Assembly (NCBI RefSeq): GCF_004114935.1
Contig: NZ_CP022221.1
Coordinates: 1,302,001 to 1,366,000, forward strand
Direction: 5' to 3'
Source: Bradyrhizobium zhanjiangense
GTDB lineage: Bacteria; Pseudomonadota; Alphaproteobacteria; Rhizobiales; Xanthobacteraceae
Length of the DNA: 64,000 bases
The translations under genes and the position numbers were made by a program. The notes beneath the pieces were generated by a model. The model did not search any database and had not been told where the DNA came from. It saw only the letters and a list, made by a program, of their open reading frames with translations. Shown here one piece after another: positions 15,490 through 26,108 of this stretch; the stretch's first letter is position 1, and every line of letters begins with the position of its first letter.

Positions 15490-16449
15490 ATGAGCCAATA
15501 CGTCCTGCGTCGCCTGCTGATCGCGATTCCGAGCCTGCTCGGAATCTCGGTCGTGCTGTTCGTCGTGCTCGCGCTCGCGCCCGGCGATCCGTTCTCCGAG
15601 CTGGCGACCAATCCGAACGTGCCGCCCGAAGTGCAGGCGGCGCTTCGGGCCAAGTTCGGCCTCGACGATCCGATTCACCTCCGCTATCTGCACTGGCTCA
15701 ACGCCATGCTGCACGGCGACTGGGGCTTCTCCTTCGTCAGCCGGATGAACGTCGACACGCTGATCCTCCAGCGCCTGCCGGCCACCCTCTACGTGATCGG
15801 CTCGGCGCAGATCCTGGCGCTCCTGATCGCAATCCCCGTCGGGGTCTATGCCGCGACCAAGCCGTATTCGTTGTTCGACCAGATCGCGAATACGCTCGCC
15901 TTCGTCGGCTTCTCGCTGCCGACCTTCTTCACCGGCATCCTGTTCATCCTGATCTTCTCGGTCACGCTGGACTGGCTGCCTTTCGTCTATACGACCGACA
16001 TCAAGGCGACCGGCATCCGCTGGGTGCTGGAGATGATCAGGCAGGCGATCATGCCGGTGGCGGTGCTCGGCCTGTTCCAGGCGGCGTCGATGACGCGCTT
16101 CGTGCGCTCGGCGATGCTCGACGTGATCCGGCTCGACTACGTCACCACGGCGCGTGCCAAGGGCCTTGGCCAGGCCAAGGTCATCATCAAGCACGTGATG
16201 CGCAACGCCATGATCCCGGTCGTGACGCTGATTGCATTGCAGATGCCCGCGGTGTTCGGCGGCGCCATCGTCACCGAGCAGATCTTCCGCATCCCCGGCA
16301 TCGGCTCGCTGCTGATCTCCTCCATCCTTTCCAACGACACGCCGGTGGTGATGGCCGTCACCTTCGTCTTCGCGTGCCTCGTCGTGCTGTTCAATCTCAT
16401 CGCGGACGTGCTTTATGGCTGGCTTGACCCTCGCATCTCCCTCCGCTGA
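15490..16449 (+). CDS. peptide ABC transporter permease, DppB type
   Basis: 319 residues, six membrane helices. The first helix begins at residue 8 (LLIAIPSLLGISVVLFVVLAL), followed by a long periplasmic loop and the BPD_transp_1 domain (about 95-315). The EAA cytoplasmic loop that contacts the ATPases is TTARAKGLGQAKVIIKHVMR near residues 219-238. It follows the binding protein by 30 bases and its 3' end overlaps the next permease by 35 bases, showing translational coupling. Confidence 0.92.
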   Translation: MSQYVLRRLLIAIPSLLGISVVLFVVLALAPGDPFSELATNPNVPPEVQAALRAKFGLDDPIHLRYLHWLNAMLHGDWGFSFVSRMNVDTLILQRLPATLYVIGSAQILALLIAIPVGVYAATKPYSLFDQIANTLAFVGFSLPTFFTGILFILIFSVTLDWLPFVYTTDIKATGIRWVLEMIRQAIMPVAVLGLFQAASMTRFVRSAMLDVIRLDYVTTARAKGLGQAKVIIKHVMRNAMIPVVTLIALQMPAVFGGAIVTEQIFRIPGIGSLLISSILSNDTPVVMAVTFVFACLVVLFNLIADVLYGWLDPRISLR

Positions 16450-17331
16450 GCGGGGCGTCTACTCGCCCTGGCGCGAGACGTGGCGGCGCTACAGCCGCCA
16501 CAGACTCGCCGTGATCAGCGCCTTCCTGCTCCTGATCCTGGTGCTGGCGGTGGTGATCGGCCCGTTCATCTGGCGCATCAAGATCAACGACATCGACATC
16601 ATCGCAGGCATGCAGGGCCCATCGCTCGCCCATCCCTTCGGCACCGACGATCTCGGCCAGGACATCCTGGCGCGCATGATCTATGGCGGGCGGATCTCGC
16701 TCGCGGTCGGGCTCGCCGCCATGCTGGTTTCGGTGTTTATCGGCACGCTGATCGGCGCGCTCGCTGGCATGTCGCGCGGCGCGCTCGGACACGGCCTGAT
16801 GTGGCTCACCGACCTCTTCCTGTCGCTGCCGCAACTGCCGCTGCTGCTGCTGCTCATCTATCTCTTCCGCGACGGGCTGAAGCAGTTGTTCGGACCCGAG
16901 GGCGGCATCTTCATACTGATCGTGCTCGTGATCGGAGGCCTTCGCTGGATGCCGGTGGCGCGCCTGGTGCGTGCGCAGTTCCTGTCGATCCGTGAGAAGG
17001 AGTTCGTCGAAGCCGCGCGCGCGCTCGGCGCCAGCCCGGTGCGGCAGGTGGTGCGCCACATCCTGCCCAATGCGGTCGGCCCGGTGATCATCGCCGGTAC
17101 CATCGACGTCGCCGCTGCCATCATCGCGGAATCGACGCTGTCCTTCCTCGGCCTCGGCTTCCCGCCGGATACCCCGACCTGGGGCCGGCTGCTGTTCGAT
17201 GCCAAGGACTTTCTCGACATCGGTCCGCACTGGGCGCTGTTTCCGGGCGGCGCGATCTTCATCGCGGTGGTCGCCATCAACTTCATCGGTGACGGCCTGC
17301 GTGACGCGCTCGATGCGCGACGGGTGATCTG

Positions 17332-17332
<1 letters not shown>
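16415..17332 (+). CDS. peptide ABC transporter permease, DppC type
   Basis: 305 residues. DppC-type topology: N-terminal cytoplasmic segment with WRETWRRYSRHRLAVIS, first helix 35-55, periplasmic loop with the class motif HPFGTDDLGQDILARMIYGG (about residues 72-91), then BPD_transp_1 with EAA loop VEAARALGASPVRQVVRHIL near residue 200. It pairs with the upstream DppB-type permease to form the channel. Its stop shares one base with the start of the following ATPase gene. Confidence 0.92.
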
Positions 17333-19292
<1,960 letters not shown>

Positions 19293-19314
19293 TGCCGGCG
19301 GAAGGCGGCGCGGA

Positions 19315-19962
19315 TCATTCGTGAAGCAGGCCGAGCTCCGAAAGGGCCTGCCTGAAGCTCTCCACTGACGTGTGGTGATGCGCGAACAGACCCGCCTCGC
19401 GTGCGCCGGCGACGTTGGCCATGAGATCGTCGACGAACAGGGCGGTCTCCGGCCTGACGTTGAGTTCCGACAGACAGAGGCGGTAGCAGCGCGGGTCCGG
19501 CTTCGCGGTCTTGAACTGGGCTGAGGTGTAGATTCGGGAGCCGAACAGCGGGCGCAAGTCCGGTAGCAGCGTGTCGATATGATCAGCGACCAGCGTGGTG
19601 TTGTTGGTCAGGACGGCAATGTCGACGGTCTTACGCAAGCTGCCGGCAATCTCCAGCATCACGCCTTTGGCCTGCATTGAACGGCGCCGCGCCTCGACCC
19701 ATTCGTCGAGCGAGAGCGGATAGCCGATGCGCTCGCCGAAACCGCGCAAATAGTCGGCGGCATCGAGAGCCCCGCAATCGCCGAGCAGCTCGAATCCGCT
19801 GTCCCAGATCGCCTTGTGGATGAACTCGCTGGTCGATCCCGCAAGCTCCGCCAGACACGCGACGCGTTTTCCCCTGTCGTAGTCGCACAGGACATTGTCC
19901 ATGTCGAAGAGGACGAGCTTGATCCCATTAGTCACAGCAGCACTCTCGGAGTGGCCGAACAT
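19315..19962 (-). CDS. HAD-superfamily hydrolase
   Basis: 215 residues, cytoplasmic. HAD motif I is FDMDNVLCD with nucleophile Asp20 and acid/base Asp22; motif II is LTNNTT (about 116-121); motif III Lys is in FKTAKPDPRCY; motif IV is FVDDLMANVAGA with paired Asp near 176. A helical cap of type C1 lies between motifs I and II, as in phosphoglycolate phosphatase-like and epoxide-hydrolase-N-like members. It probably dephosphorylates a small metabolite; the substrate is unknown. It converges on the importer operon with a 22-base gap. Confidence 0.88.
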   Translation of the reverse strand: MFGHSESAAVTNGIKLVLFDMDNVLCDYDRGKRVACLAELAGSTSEFIHKAIWDSGFELLGDCGALDAADYLRGFGERIGYPLSLDEWVEARRRSMQAKGVMLEIAGSLRKTVDIAVLTNNTTLVADHIDTLLPDLRPLFGSRIYTSAQFKTAKPDPRCYRLCLSELNVRPETALFVDDLMANVAGAREAGLFAHHHTSVESFRQALSELGLLHE

Positions 19963-20073
19963 CCGGCCGTGATCCGAGTCATATCCTGTCCGAATACGGG
20001 CGACAAACGCGGAGCAGAAACCAGCCGATGCGAGGCCCGACGTCGGCGAGTTTCGAGGGCGGAATCTCCGACG

Positions 20074-21978
20074 TCACGCGCTCTTCGCGGGCCAGGGGAC
20101 CACCTGTCCCGACATCACCAGCCGGTCACGGCCGCTGTCCTTGGCGGCGTAGAGCGCGCGATCGGCGGCCGCGACCAGCGTGCTGCAGTCCATCGTGGTC
20201 TGGGACGGAAGAGCAGCCGCGCCGCCGACGCTTGCAGTCACCAGCCGGGAAGGCGGATTCTGCGCATGCAGCATAGCGAGATCGAGCAGCGCCTGGCGGA
20301 TTCCTTCGCCGACCTCGGCGCAACCATCCGGGCCGGTGTTCGGCAACAGCACCGCGAATTCCTCGCCGCCGTAACGCGCCGCGAGGTCGGCCGGACGTCT
20401 CGCGTAGGTGGACAGGATCCGGCCGAGCGCGCGCAGGCAGGCGTCGCCCGCCAGATGTCCGTAATGGTCGTTGAACTTCTTGAAATGATCGACATCGATC
20501 AGCAGCAACGAGAGCTGCGTGCCGTCGCGCCGGGCACGCGCCCATTCGTCGGCAAGGCGTTCGTCGAATGCGCGCCGGTTGGCGAGACCGGTGAGACCGT
20601 CGGTCGTTGCCAGCGAGGCGAGCTTGTCCTGAAGGTCCTTCTGCTCGGTCATGTCGCGCACCACCGCGACGACGCCGTCGATCGCGCCGCTGTCCGACGC
20701 CAGCGTCACGTGCAGCGCCGCCTCGGCCCAGATCTCGCCCTTGTCGCGATGATGCTGGCGATAGACGAACCGCGCCTCCTCGGCCTCGCCGTTCCTCAGC
20801 GCGGTGATGGCCTGCCGGACCCGTTCCATGTCGTCCGCGTGAATGCCAGCGAGCGCCGACGTGCCCAGCAATTCCTCGGCGGACCAGCCGGTGATGCGCG
20901 CGCATGAGGGAGAGACGTAGAGCACCCGGTTGTCCAGTCCGATCCGGGTCACCATGTCGCTGGATTGCTCGGCCAGCAGGCGGAAATTTGCTTCCTTGGC
21001 GACCAAGGCCTGGGCCATGCGCTGCCGCTGCACCAGCTGACGGACCAGGTAGGAGCCGATCAATGCGATCAGCACAACGAGGCCGAGGACGAAGGTCATG
21101 CGTGTGGTCGCTGCGCGCCGCCAGGAGGCCAGCACGTCGTCTTGCGACTTGCTCGCCAGCACCATCAGGGGATAGCGGCTGCTGCGCTGATAGTAGCTCA
21201 GCCGGTCCACGCCATCGATCGGCGACCTGAAATAGTAGACCGCCCCGGGGGGGCGGCTTTTCCAACTTCTGAACAAGGGCGCATTGGACAGGTCGCGTCC
21301 GACGAAGGCGCCGCTCTCGTCGCGACTGCGCGCCAGCATGATGCCGCTATTGTTGAGCAGCGATACCGAGCCGTTCGGCCCGAAGTCGAAGCGCTCGTAG
21401 AATTTGACGAAATAGCTGACGTCGATCGTGAGCAGGACAACGCCGGCGAAGCCGCCGTCGGAATCGTTGATCCGGCGGGACACGGTGATAATCCATTGGC
21501 CGCCGGCTTTGCTCTTGACGGGGGGTCCGATCAGCGTGCCCGTCGCCGGCGAGTCGCGATGATGACGGAAATAGTCGCGGTCGCTGTTGTTGAGCTTGGA
21601 GAAGTCGAGGTGTTCAGTCGTGGCAAGCCACCCGCCGGTCGCGTCGTAGACGAAGATGCCGCGGATGCGGTCTGATGATTTGCGTGTCGGCAGATAGGCC
21701 TGGAGTTTCGCAATCGCATCCGGACCCGTCCCGTCGATTTCGAGCCGGTGAACCAGCCCGACCAGGATCGTATCGGCGAGTTCGAACGTATCGTCCGCGT
21801 GCTGGATCAGCGAATGTGCCAGATTGGTGACGTCGATCTCGGCGGTCCTGAGATCGGCATTGCGCGCCTCCCATTCGCGCCAGGCGCTCAAGCCGAGGAT
21901 CTCAACGCAAATCAGCACGATGAATCCCGCGGCCCAGAGCGGAAGGCGCGTCTTGCCGAGTTCGCGGCTCGTCACCAT
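20074..21978 (-). CDS. membrane sensor diguanylate cyclase (Cache-PAS-GGDEF)
   Basis: 634 residues. Helix 1 at about 14-34, a periplasmic double-Cache sensor (about 40-280, with GIFVYDATGGWLATT and AGVVLLTIDVSYF), helix 2 at about 293-315, a PAS domain with PAC (about 330-455) and a GGDEF domain (about 465-620). The active site is RYGGEEF near 535 and the inhibitory I-site RxxD is RPAD, five residues before it, so synthesis of cyclic di-GMP with product inhibition is expected. ATG 21978 follows GGAGCAAG; an upstream in-frame start exists but has no ribosome site. No EAL domain and no adjacent effector gene are seen. Confidence 0.92.
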   Translation of the reverse strand: MVTSRELGKTRLPLWAAGFIVLICVEILGLSAWREWEARNADLRTAEIDVTNLAHSLIQHADDTFELADTILVGLVHRLEIDGTGPDAIAKLQAYLPTRKSSDRIRGIFVYDATGGWLATTEHLDFSKLNNSDRDYFRHHRDSPATGTLIGPPVKSKAGGQWIITVSRRINDSDGGFAGVVLLTIDVSYFVKFYERFDFGPNGSVSLLNNSGIMLARSRDESGAFVGRDLSNAPLFRSWKSRPPGAVYYFRSPIDGVDRLSYYQRSSRYPLMVLASKSQDDVLASWRRAATTRMTFVLGLVVLIALIGSYLVRQLVQRQRMAQALVAKEANFRLLAEQSSDMVTRIGLDNRVLYVSPSCARITGWSAEELLGTSALAGIHADDMERVRQAITALRNGEAEEARFVYRQHHRDKGEIWAEAALHVTLASDSGAIDGVVAVVRDMTEQKDLQDKLASLATTDGLTGLANRRAFDERLADEWARARRDGTQLSLLLIDVDHFKKFNDHYGHLAGDACLRALGRILSTYARRPADLAARYGGEEFAVLLPNTGPDGCAEVGEGIRQALLDLAMLHAQNPPSRLVTASVGGAAALPSQTTMDCSTLVAAADRALYAAKDSGRDRLVMSGQVVPWPAKSA

Positions 21979-22158
21979 CAGGCTTGCTCCATTTCGGAGC
22001 AAACCTCTCACTTTGGCCTTAACGGCCTATTGCAACTTCTGCGATGATTTTGTGCGTCCGTATTCAACCGGAGGGAGTTGACGATATCTTGATTGACTCT
22101 CCTCGGCGGTTGTTAACCACCTTGCCGCAGCGCGACAGCTTCATCCGCGTCCGCTGCG

Positions 22159-22380
22159 TCATCCCTCCAGCGTGAAGCCGACGCGCAGCGTCACCTGATA
22201 GTGACGGACAGTGCCGTTCTCGATGTGACCCCGTGTCTGCACCACCTCGAACCATTTCATCTCGCGAATGGTCTTGGCGGCGCGGCCGATCGCGTTCTTG
22301 ATCGCATCGTCGATCGACGTCTCGGATGATCCGACCAGTTCCAGGATCTTGTAGACGTGATCATGTTCGGCTGTGGGCAT
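22159..22380 (-). CDS. dodecin family flavin-binding protein
   Basis: 73 residues, the normal dodecin size. The sequence [19 protein letters not shown], then [20 protein letters not shown], and the final strand [13 protein letters not shown] match the dodecin fold, a beta-alpha-beta-beta subunit that assembles into hollow dodecamers storing flavin (or CoA). The Trp in MKWFEV is the one that stacks on the isoalloxazine ring in characterised dodecins. Ribosome site GGGAGG 6 bases before ATG 22380. Monocistronic. Confidence 0.93.
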   Translation of the reverse strand: MPTAEHDHVYKILELVGSSETSIDDAIKNAIGRAAKTIREMKWFEVVQTRGHIENGTVRHYQVTLRVGFTLEG

Positions 22381-22489
22381 GATGAGCCTCCCTCGGTTGC
22401 GCCGCGGCACGGCGCAGCGTGCGCTCTCATCTGAACGAGCGCCGGCCGGTCCGGTTCCGTGCTGCGCGATGGTGTCACGCTCGGGTAGG

Positions 22490-23746
22490 CTATTCCGCGG
22501 CCTGCGTCACGATGGGGGCAGGCTGCAGTCCACGCCACAGCAGCCGCAGCAACATGGCCAACAGCGCCATCATCGCGAAGCCTCCGAGCGAAGGCGTAAA
22601 CTTGTCATCCAGATCCGCTTCATTGCCGAACTGCGCCGCGAGCCTTGCCGATTGCAGCATTCCATAGGCGCCGGCAAGCAGGATCAGCCCGTAGACGAAG
22701 CTGCGCTCGCGCACGTTTGCCACTTGTGCCAGGTCGGGGAGCATCAACGCGAGGCCAATCCCGATGATCGGCAGGTCATAGTCATAGGCGTACGGGCTGA
22801 TCATCACCGAGACCATGGCGACGACACCGAGCGCAAACGAGGGCGACATTCTGCGCGCCGCTCCAAGCCAGAGGGCAAGCACGATCGCAGACAAGGCGAG
22901 GCTCGCCGCAGCTGCCTGTGCCCAGAAGGCAATGCTCGGGGGTACGCCGGCCCGACTGAGCGCAGCGTAGGTTGAGACCATTCGGAACAGCGGATAAAAG
23001 CCGCGGTCGAGGAAGATCGCAGATTCCCTGATTGCGCCTAGCCATGCGGCCCAAATCTGCCATCCGAACACTAGCGTGCAGACGAGCGAGCTTGCGAGCA
23101 CGACTGCTGCGGCGGTTGCAAGCGCCGTCCAGCGGCGCGTCGCAAGCATGTAGAGGCCCGCGGCGATAGCCAGATGTGGCTTGATCACCATTGCTCCGAG
23201 CGCAAGACCAGCGATGATCTGGCGCCGCTCCACGTTGAGGCAAACGATGCCGATCAGGGCGCCGGTGAGAAAGCCATTCTGGCCGCAGCCGACCGTGATC
23301 GCCAGCGCGGGAAACAGCACGACCAAGATGTGCGCGAAATTGTTGCGGGCGATGGCCCGAATCGTCAGGAGATAGGCAGTGAGCGTCGCGGTGATAAACA
23401 GCAGATAGGCGATGCCGGCCGGCAGGAGCGCAAAGGGAGCCACCAGCAGGTCGAATTGCGGCGGATAAGTCCAGGGCATGAAGCTGGTCGAACCGTTGAA
23501 CGCCTGCTGAAGCTGGACCAGCGTCTCGAACCGGTAGACGAGATCAAGCTGACCATGCCAGATCTGCCGCGCAACGAGGTAGAAGGCGTCGAAATCGGAC
23601 AGTTCGCGGACTTGCCAGGCGCTCCAGCGGCCGAACCTGAACGTCTTGAACAGCACCATCACCGCGAGCGTCGCGAGCACGAAGCGGACATAAATCGTTC
23701 GCTTCGACGGTGAGGATTGAACCGCTTCCAGCGTTTCGGCAAACAT
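22490..23746 (-). CDS. glycosyltransferase family 87-like membrane protein
   Basis: 418 residues with about ten membrane helices, DUF2029/GT87 type. The first periplasmic loop after helix 1 has the acidic motif [17 protein letters not shown] (about residues 49-65) where the catalytic Asp of GT-C polyprenyl-phosphate mannosyltransferases sits. Family members in actinobacteria transfer mannose from polyprenyl-phosphate-mannose to cell-envelope glycolipids; here the acceptor is unknown. ATG 23746 is preceded by GAGG; an in-frame GTG-type extension to 23785 lacks a signal. Monocistronic. Confidence 0.85.
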   Translation of the reverse strand: MFAETLEAVQSSPSKRTIYVRFVLATLAVMVLFKTFRFGRWSAWQVRELSDFDAFYLVARQIWHGQLDLVYRFETLVQLQQAFNGSTSFMPWTYPPQFDLLVAPFALLPAGIAYLLFITATLTAYLLTIRAIARNNFAHILVVLFPALAITVGCGQNGFLTGALIGIVCLNVERRQIIAGLALGAMVIKPHLAIAAGLYMLATRRWTALATAAAVVLASSLVCTLVFGWQIWAAWLGAIRESAIFLDRGFYPLFRMVSTYAALSRAGVPPSIAFWAQAAAASLALSAIVLALWLGAARRMSPSFALGVVAMVSVMISPYAYDYDLPIIGIGLALMLPDLAQVANVRERSFVYGLILLAGAYGMLQSARLAAQFGNEADLDDKFTPSLGGFAMMALLAMLLRLLWRGLQPAPIVTQAAE

Positions 23747-24024
23747 TGGTGACGACCTCGAACCTGACAGATCGCGGCCTGGCACGCGGTTCCGCGGATC
23801 CCGGCCAAACTGCCACCAGAGGTTTAAGGGACGGTAACGACTGCTACAGAATTTACGTCAGCATGGCCCCGGAAGAGCAGCTGATAGCCCATGTATAGAG
23901 CAGTTGCGGGGATAGGGGATGTGCGGTGGTCATCGTCGCGGCGCGTGGACAGGAACACGCCGCGGGTAAATTAGTTCGCACTCGCACTCGATACGACAAT
24001 CGCCTTCAAGCACCCGAAATGCCC
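23747..24024. other. intergenic region without gene
   Basis: 278 bases between two leftward genes. It contains only short frames with no start signals. The promoter of the GT87-like gene is expected here. I see no hairpin stronger than 6 bp and no repeat copy. Confidence 0.5.
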
Positions 24025-24582
24025 TTACGGATCCAGCTCGGTATCCCAGTAAAGATAGTCCAGCCAGCTGTCGTGCAGATAGTTCGGCGGAAACAGGCGG
24101 CCGTTGCGGTGGAGCTGGTGCACGGTCGGCGCGAACGCGTTCTGGCGCGGAAACATTTTTGCTTGCGCTGGCGTGAGATTGCCTTTGCGCAGATTGCAGG
24201 GCGAGCACGCCGCGACCACGTTCTCCCAGGTGGTCTGGCCGCCTTTGCTGCGCGGGATGATGTGATCGAAGGTGAGGTCTTCGGGCGAGCCGCAATATTG
24301 GCAATTGAAGCGGTCGCGGAGGAAGACGTTGAAACGGGTGAAGGCGGGATGGGTGGTCGGCTTGACGAAGGATTTGAGCGAAACCACGCTCGGCAGTTGC
24401 ATCTCTAACGTCGGACTTCGAACCGCCTGGTCGTAATGCGCGACGATGTTGACGCGGTCGAGGAACACCGCCTTGATCGCGTCCTGCCACGACCACAGAG
24501 ACAGTGGGTAGTAACTCAGCGGCCGGAAGTCCGCATTCAGCACCAACACCGGCCAACTGCCTTGCGAGACATGTGCGTTCAA
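24025..24582 (-). CDS. HNH endonuclease family protein
   Basis: 185 residues. The HNH motif is complete: zinc-binding Cys pairs in CQYCGSPEDLT (about 101-111) and CSPCNLRKG (about 132-140), and the catalytic His-His in TFDHIIPRSKGG (about 112-123) with Asn in WENVVAAC. This type, with the leading SWPVLVLNADFRPLSYYP segment, is conserved in Rhizobiales and usually not phage-linked; its role is unknown. The start is TTG at 24582 with GGGAG upstream, chosen because the conserved N-terminus begins there. Confidence 0.9.
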   Translation of the reverse strand: MNAHVSQGSWPVLVLNADFRPLSYYPLSLWSWQDAIKAVFLDRVNIVAHYDQAVRSPTLEMQLPSVVSLKSFVKPTTHPAFTRFNVFLRDRFNCQYCGSPEDLTFDHIIPRSKGGQTTWENVVAACSPCNLRKGNLTPAQAKMFPRQNAFAPTVHQLHRNGRLFPPNYLHDSWLDYLYWDTELDP

Positions 24583-24609
24583 GTAACGCTCCCGGCCTCC
24601 AATATACGC

Positions 24610-24645
24610 TGCGAAGCAGCATGTAGTGACATACTACATGCAGCG
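24610..24645. promoter_or_regulatory. palindrome upstream of the HNH gene
   Basis: CATGTAGT (24620-24627) and ACTACATG (24633-24640) form a perfect 8-bp inverted repeat with a 5-base centre, flanked by further complementary bases (GCTGC upstream, GCAGC just after). It lies 38 bases before the TTG start of the HNH gene and could be an operator or a leader hairpin. Confidence 0.45.
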
Positions 24646-24793
24646 TGACGGGATTGTGAAGCCCGTTGAGCGACTTATTCAGTCGCGAGCAATGCGGCGG
24701 CGGGATGGCAAAAGCGCCCAAAAGGCCGCGATTCCGGGCAGGGCCATGCAGCCGGCCCGGAACCGCCTTCCCGGTGCGTTGCGCCTGCCTTAG

Positions 24794-25771
24794 CTACTCG
24801 CGCACCCGCTCAAGCTTTTGCAGGCACCGAGTCGTGCGCACCGCGGCCGGCATCTCCTCGTCCGGAAAGCTCGTCCTCCAGTCGGTGACGCCGACCTCGC
24901 CGACATAGATGTCGCCCTTCGAATCCAGCGCAATGCCGTGGGGCGCCAGGAATTTGCCGCTGGCGACGCCCGGACCTTCCTCGCCGCCGAGCCGGGCAAT
25001 ACGCTTGCCTTTGGCGTCCACGATCGACAGTCGCGGCCCGAGATTGGGCACCTTGCGGTTGACGGCCATGCCGGGGCCGAGTTCGCCGATCACGAAGGTC
25101 GGGCTCTTAGCCCCGCCGCAGCAGCACAGCGCGCAAGGGCGGTGCAGGTTGTTCCACTGCGTCTCGTATTTGCCCTCGCCGTTGAACACCTGCACCCGGT
25201 GGTTCTCGCGGTCGGCGACGTAAACCCAGCCGTCGGCGTCGGTGGCAACATTGTGCACGATGTTGAACTGCCCGGGATCGGTGCCGGGCTCGCCCCAGCT
25301 CTTAAGCAGCTTGCCGTCAGGCGTGAACTTGTGCACCCGCGCATTGCCATAGCCGTCGGAGACGTAGATCTCGCCCTTCGGCGACAGCGCGGTGTGGGTG
25401 CAGCGATGGAAAGGATCGCCGCTCATGAACGGCGCCGGCTTTTCGGGGATACCGATCGTCAGCAGCACCTTGCCGTCAGTGGTGCATTTGCGCACCGTGT
25501 GGTCGCCGTCATCGGTGCAATAGAGATTGTCGTCGGCGTCGATGTGCAGGCCGTGCGCGCGCGAGAACAGGCCTTCGCCGAAACTGCGCAAAAAGCTGCC
25601 CTCGCGGTCCAGCACCACCATCGGATGGGCACCGCGGTTGAAGACGTAGATCTGGTCCTTGCTGTCGACCGCGACGGAGGCGACGTCGGTGAGCTGCCAG
25701 CCGTCCGGCAGTTTTGCGAAATTTTCGACGACGCGGTAGCGGTGCTCGCCGGTGCCGAGAATGGCTGGCAT
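24794..25771 (-). CDS. NHL-repeat beta-propeller protein, peptidyl-amidating-lyase-like
   Basis: 325 residues made of about six NHL-type blades: examples are DSKDQIYVFNRGAHP, DNLYCTDDGDHTVRKC, GEIYVSDGYGNARVHKF and GWVYVADRENHRVQVF. No signal peptide. The arrangement is that of the peptidyl-alpha-hydroxyglycine alpha-amidating lyase-like family seen in soil proteobacteria; whether it has lyase activity is unknown. A CysCysCysGly run (ALCCCGGAK) near residue 215 is unusual and could bind metal. It heads leftward with ATG 25771 after GAGGGAAG. It is downstream of the acyl-CoA synthetase operon but separated by two repeats. Confidence 0.8.
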   Translation of the reverse strand: MPAILGTGEHRYRVVENFAKLPDGWQLTDVASVAVDSKDQIYVFNRGAHPMVVLDREGSFLRSFGEGLFSRAHGLHIDADDNLYCTDDGDHTVRKCTTDGKVLLTIGIPEKPAPFMSGDPFHRCTHTALSPKGEIYVSDGYGNARVHKFTPDGKLLKSWGEPGTDPGQFNIVHNVATDADGWVYVADRENHRVQVFNGEGKYETQWNNLHRPCALCCCGGAKSPTFVIGELGPGMAVNRKVPNLGPRLSIVDAKGKRIARLGGEEGPGVASGKFLAPHGIALDSKGDIYVGEVGVTDWRTSFPDEEMPAAVRTTRCLQKLERVRE

Positions 25772-25821
25772 GTGTATCTTCCCTCAATTCCCGAGTGGGG
25801 GTGCGATGCAGTCCCCACGTT

Positions 25822-25900
25822 GTCATTGCGAGCGCGGCGAAGCAATCCAGAATCCCTCCGCGGAGACAGCCTGGATTGCTTCGCTGCGCGCGCAATGACG
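25822..25900. repeat. palindromic dispersed repeat family A, copy 2 of 4
   Basis: Arms GTCATTGCGAGC...AAGCAATCCAG and CTGGATTGCTTCGC...GCAATGACG around CCTCCGCGGA. Nearly intact copy, 50 bases upstream of the NHL gene start. Confidence 0.95.
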
Positions 25901-25993
25901 ATGTTGCCCAAGCTGTGCTCAATGGCATAGTCACAGCGCTTGGCAAAATCCCTTCCTCGATCGCCTTGATCTGGAGCGCGAGATATTTCGAGG

Positions 25994-26047
25994 TGATCCG
26001 GCACAGATCCCGAAAGTGTGCAGCGGTTTTCCGAAGCGATCATGCTT
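25994..26047. repeat. palindromic repeat family B, copy 2 of 4, degenerate left arm
   Basis: The right arm GCGGTTTTCCGAAGCGATCATGC is intact; the left arm has an insertion (GATCCGGCACAGATCCCGAAAG). It lies between the NHL gene and the acyl-CoA synthetase stop, 62 bases away, in a 337-base gap that holds no gene. Confidence 0.85.
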
Positions 26048-26108
26048 CGAAATGAGCTGACGCTATACTGGTTCGGCTGACGTCAAAAGCGTTTTACCCG
26101 GAGTGCCG

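Noticed and set aside
14842..16194. 450-codon minus-strand frame
   Set aside because: Antisense to the binding protein and permease of the importer; its His/Arg/Asp-rich composition has no family.
19816..20907. 363-codon plus-strand frame
   Set aside because: Antisense to the HAD hydrolase and diguanylate cyclase, both of which carry full catalytic motifs.
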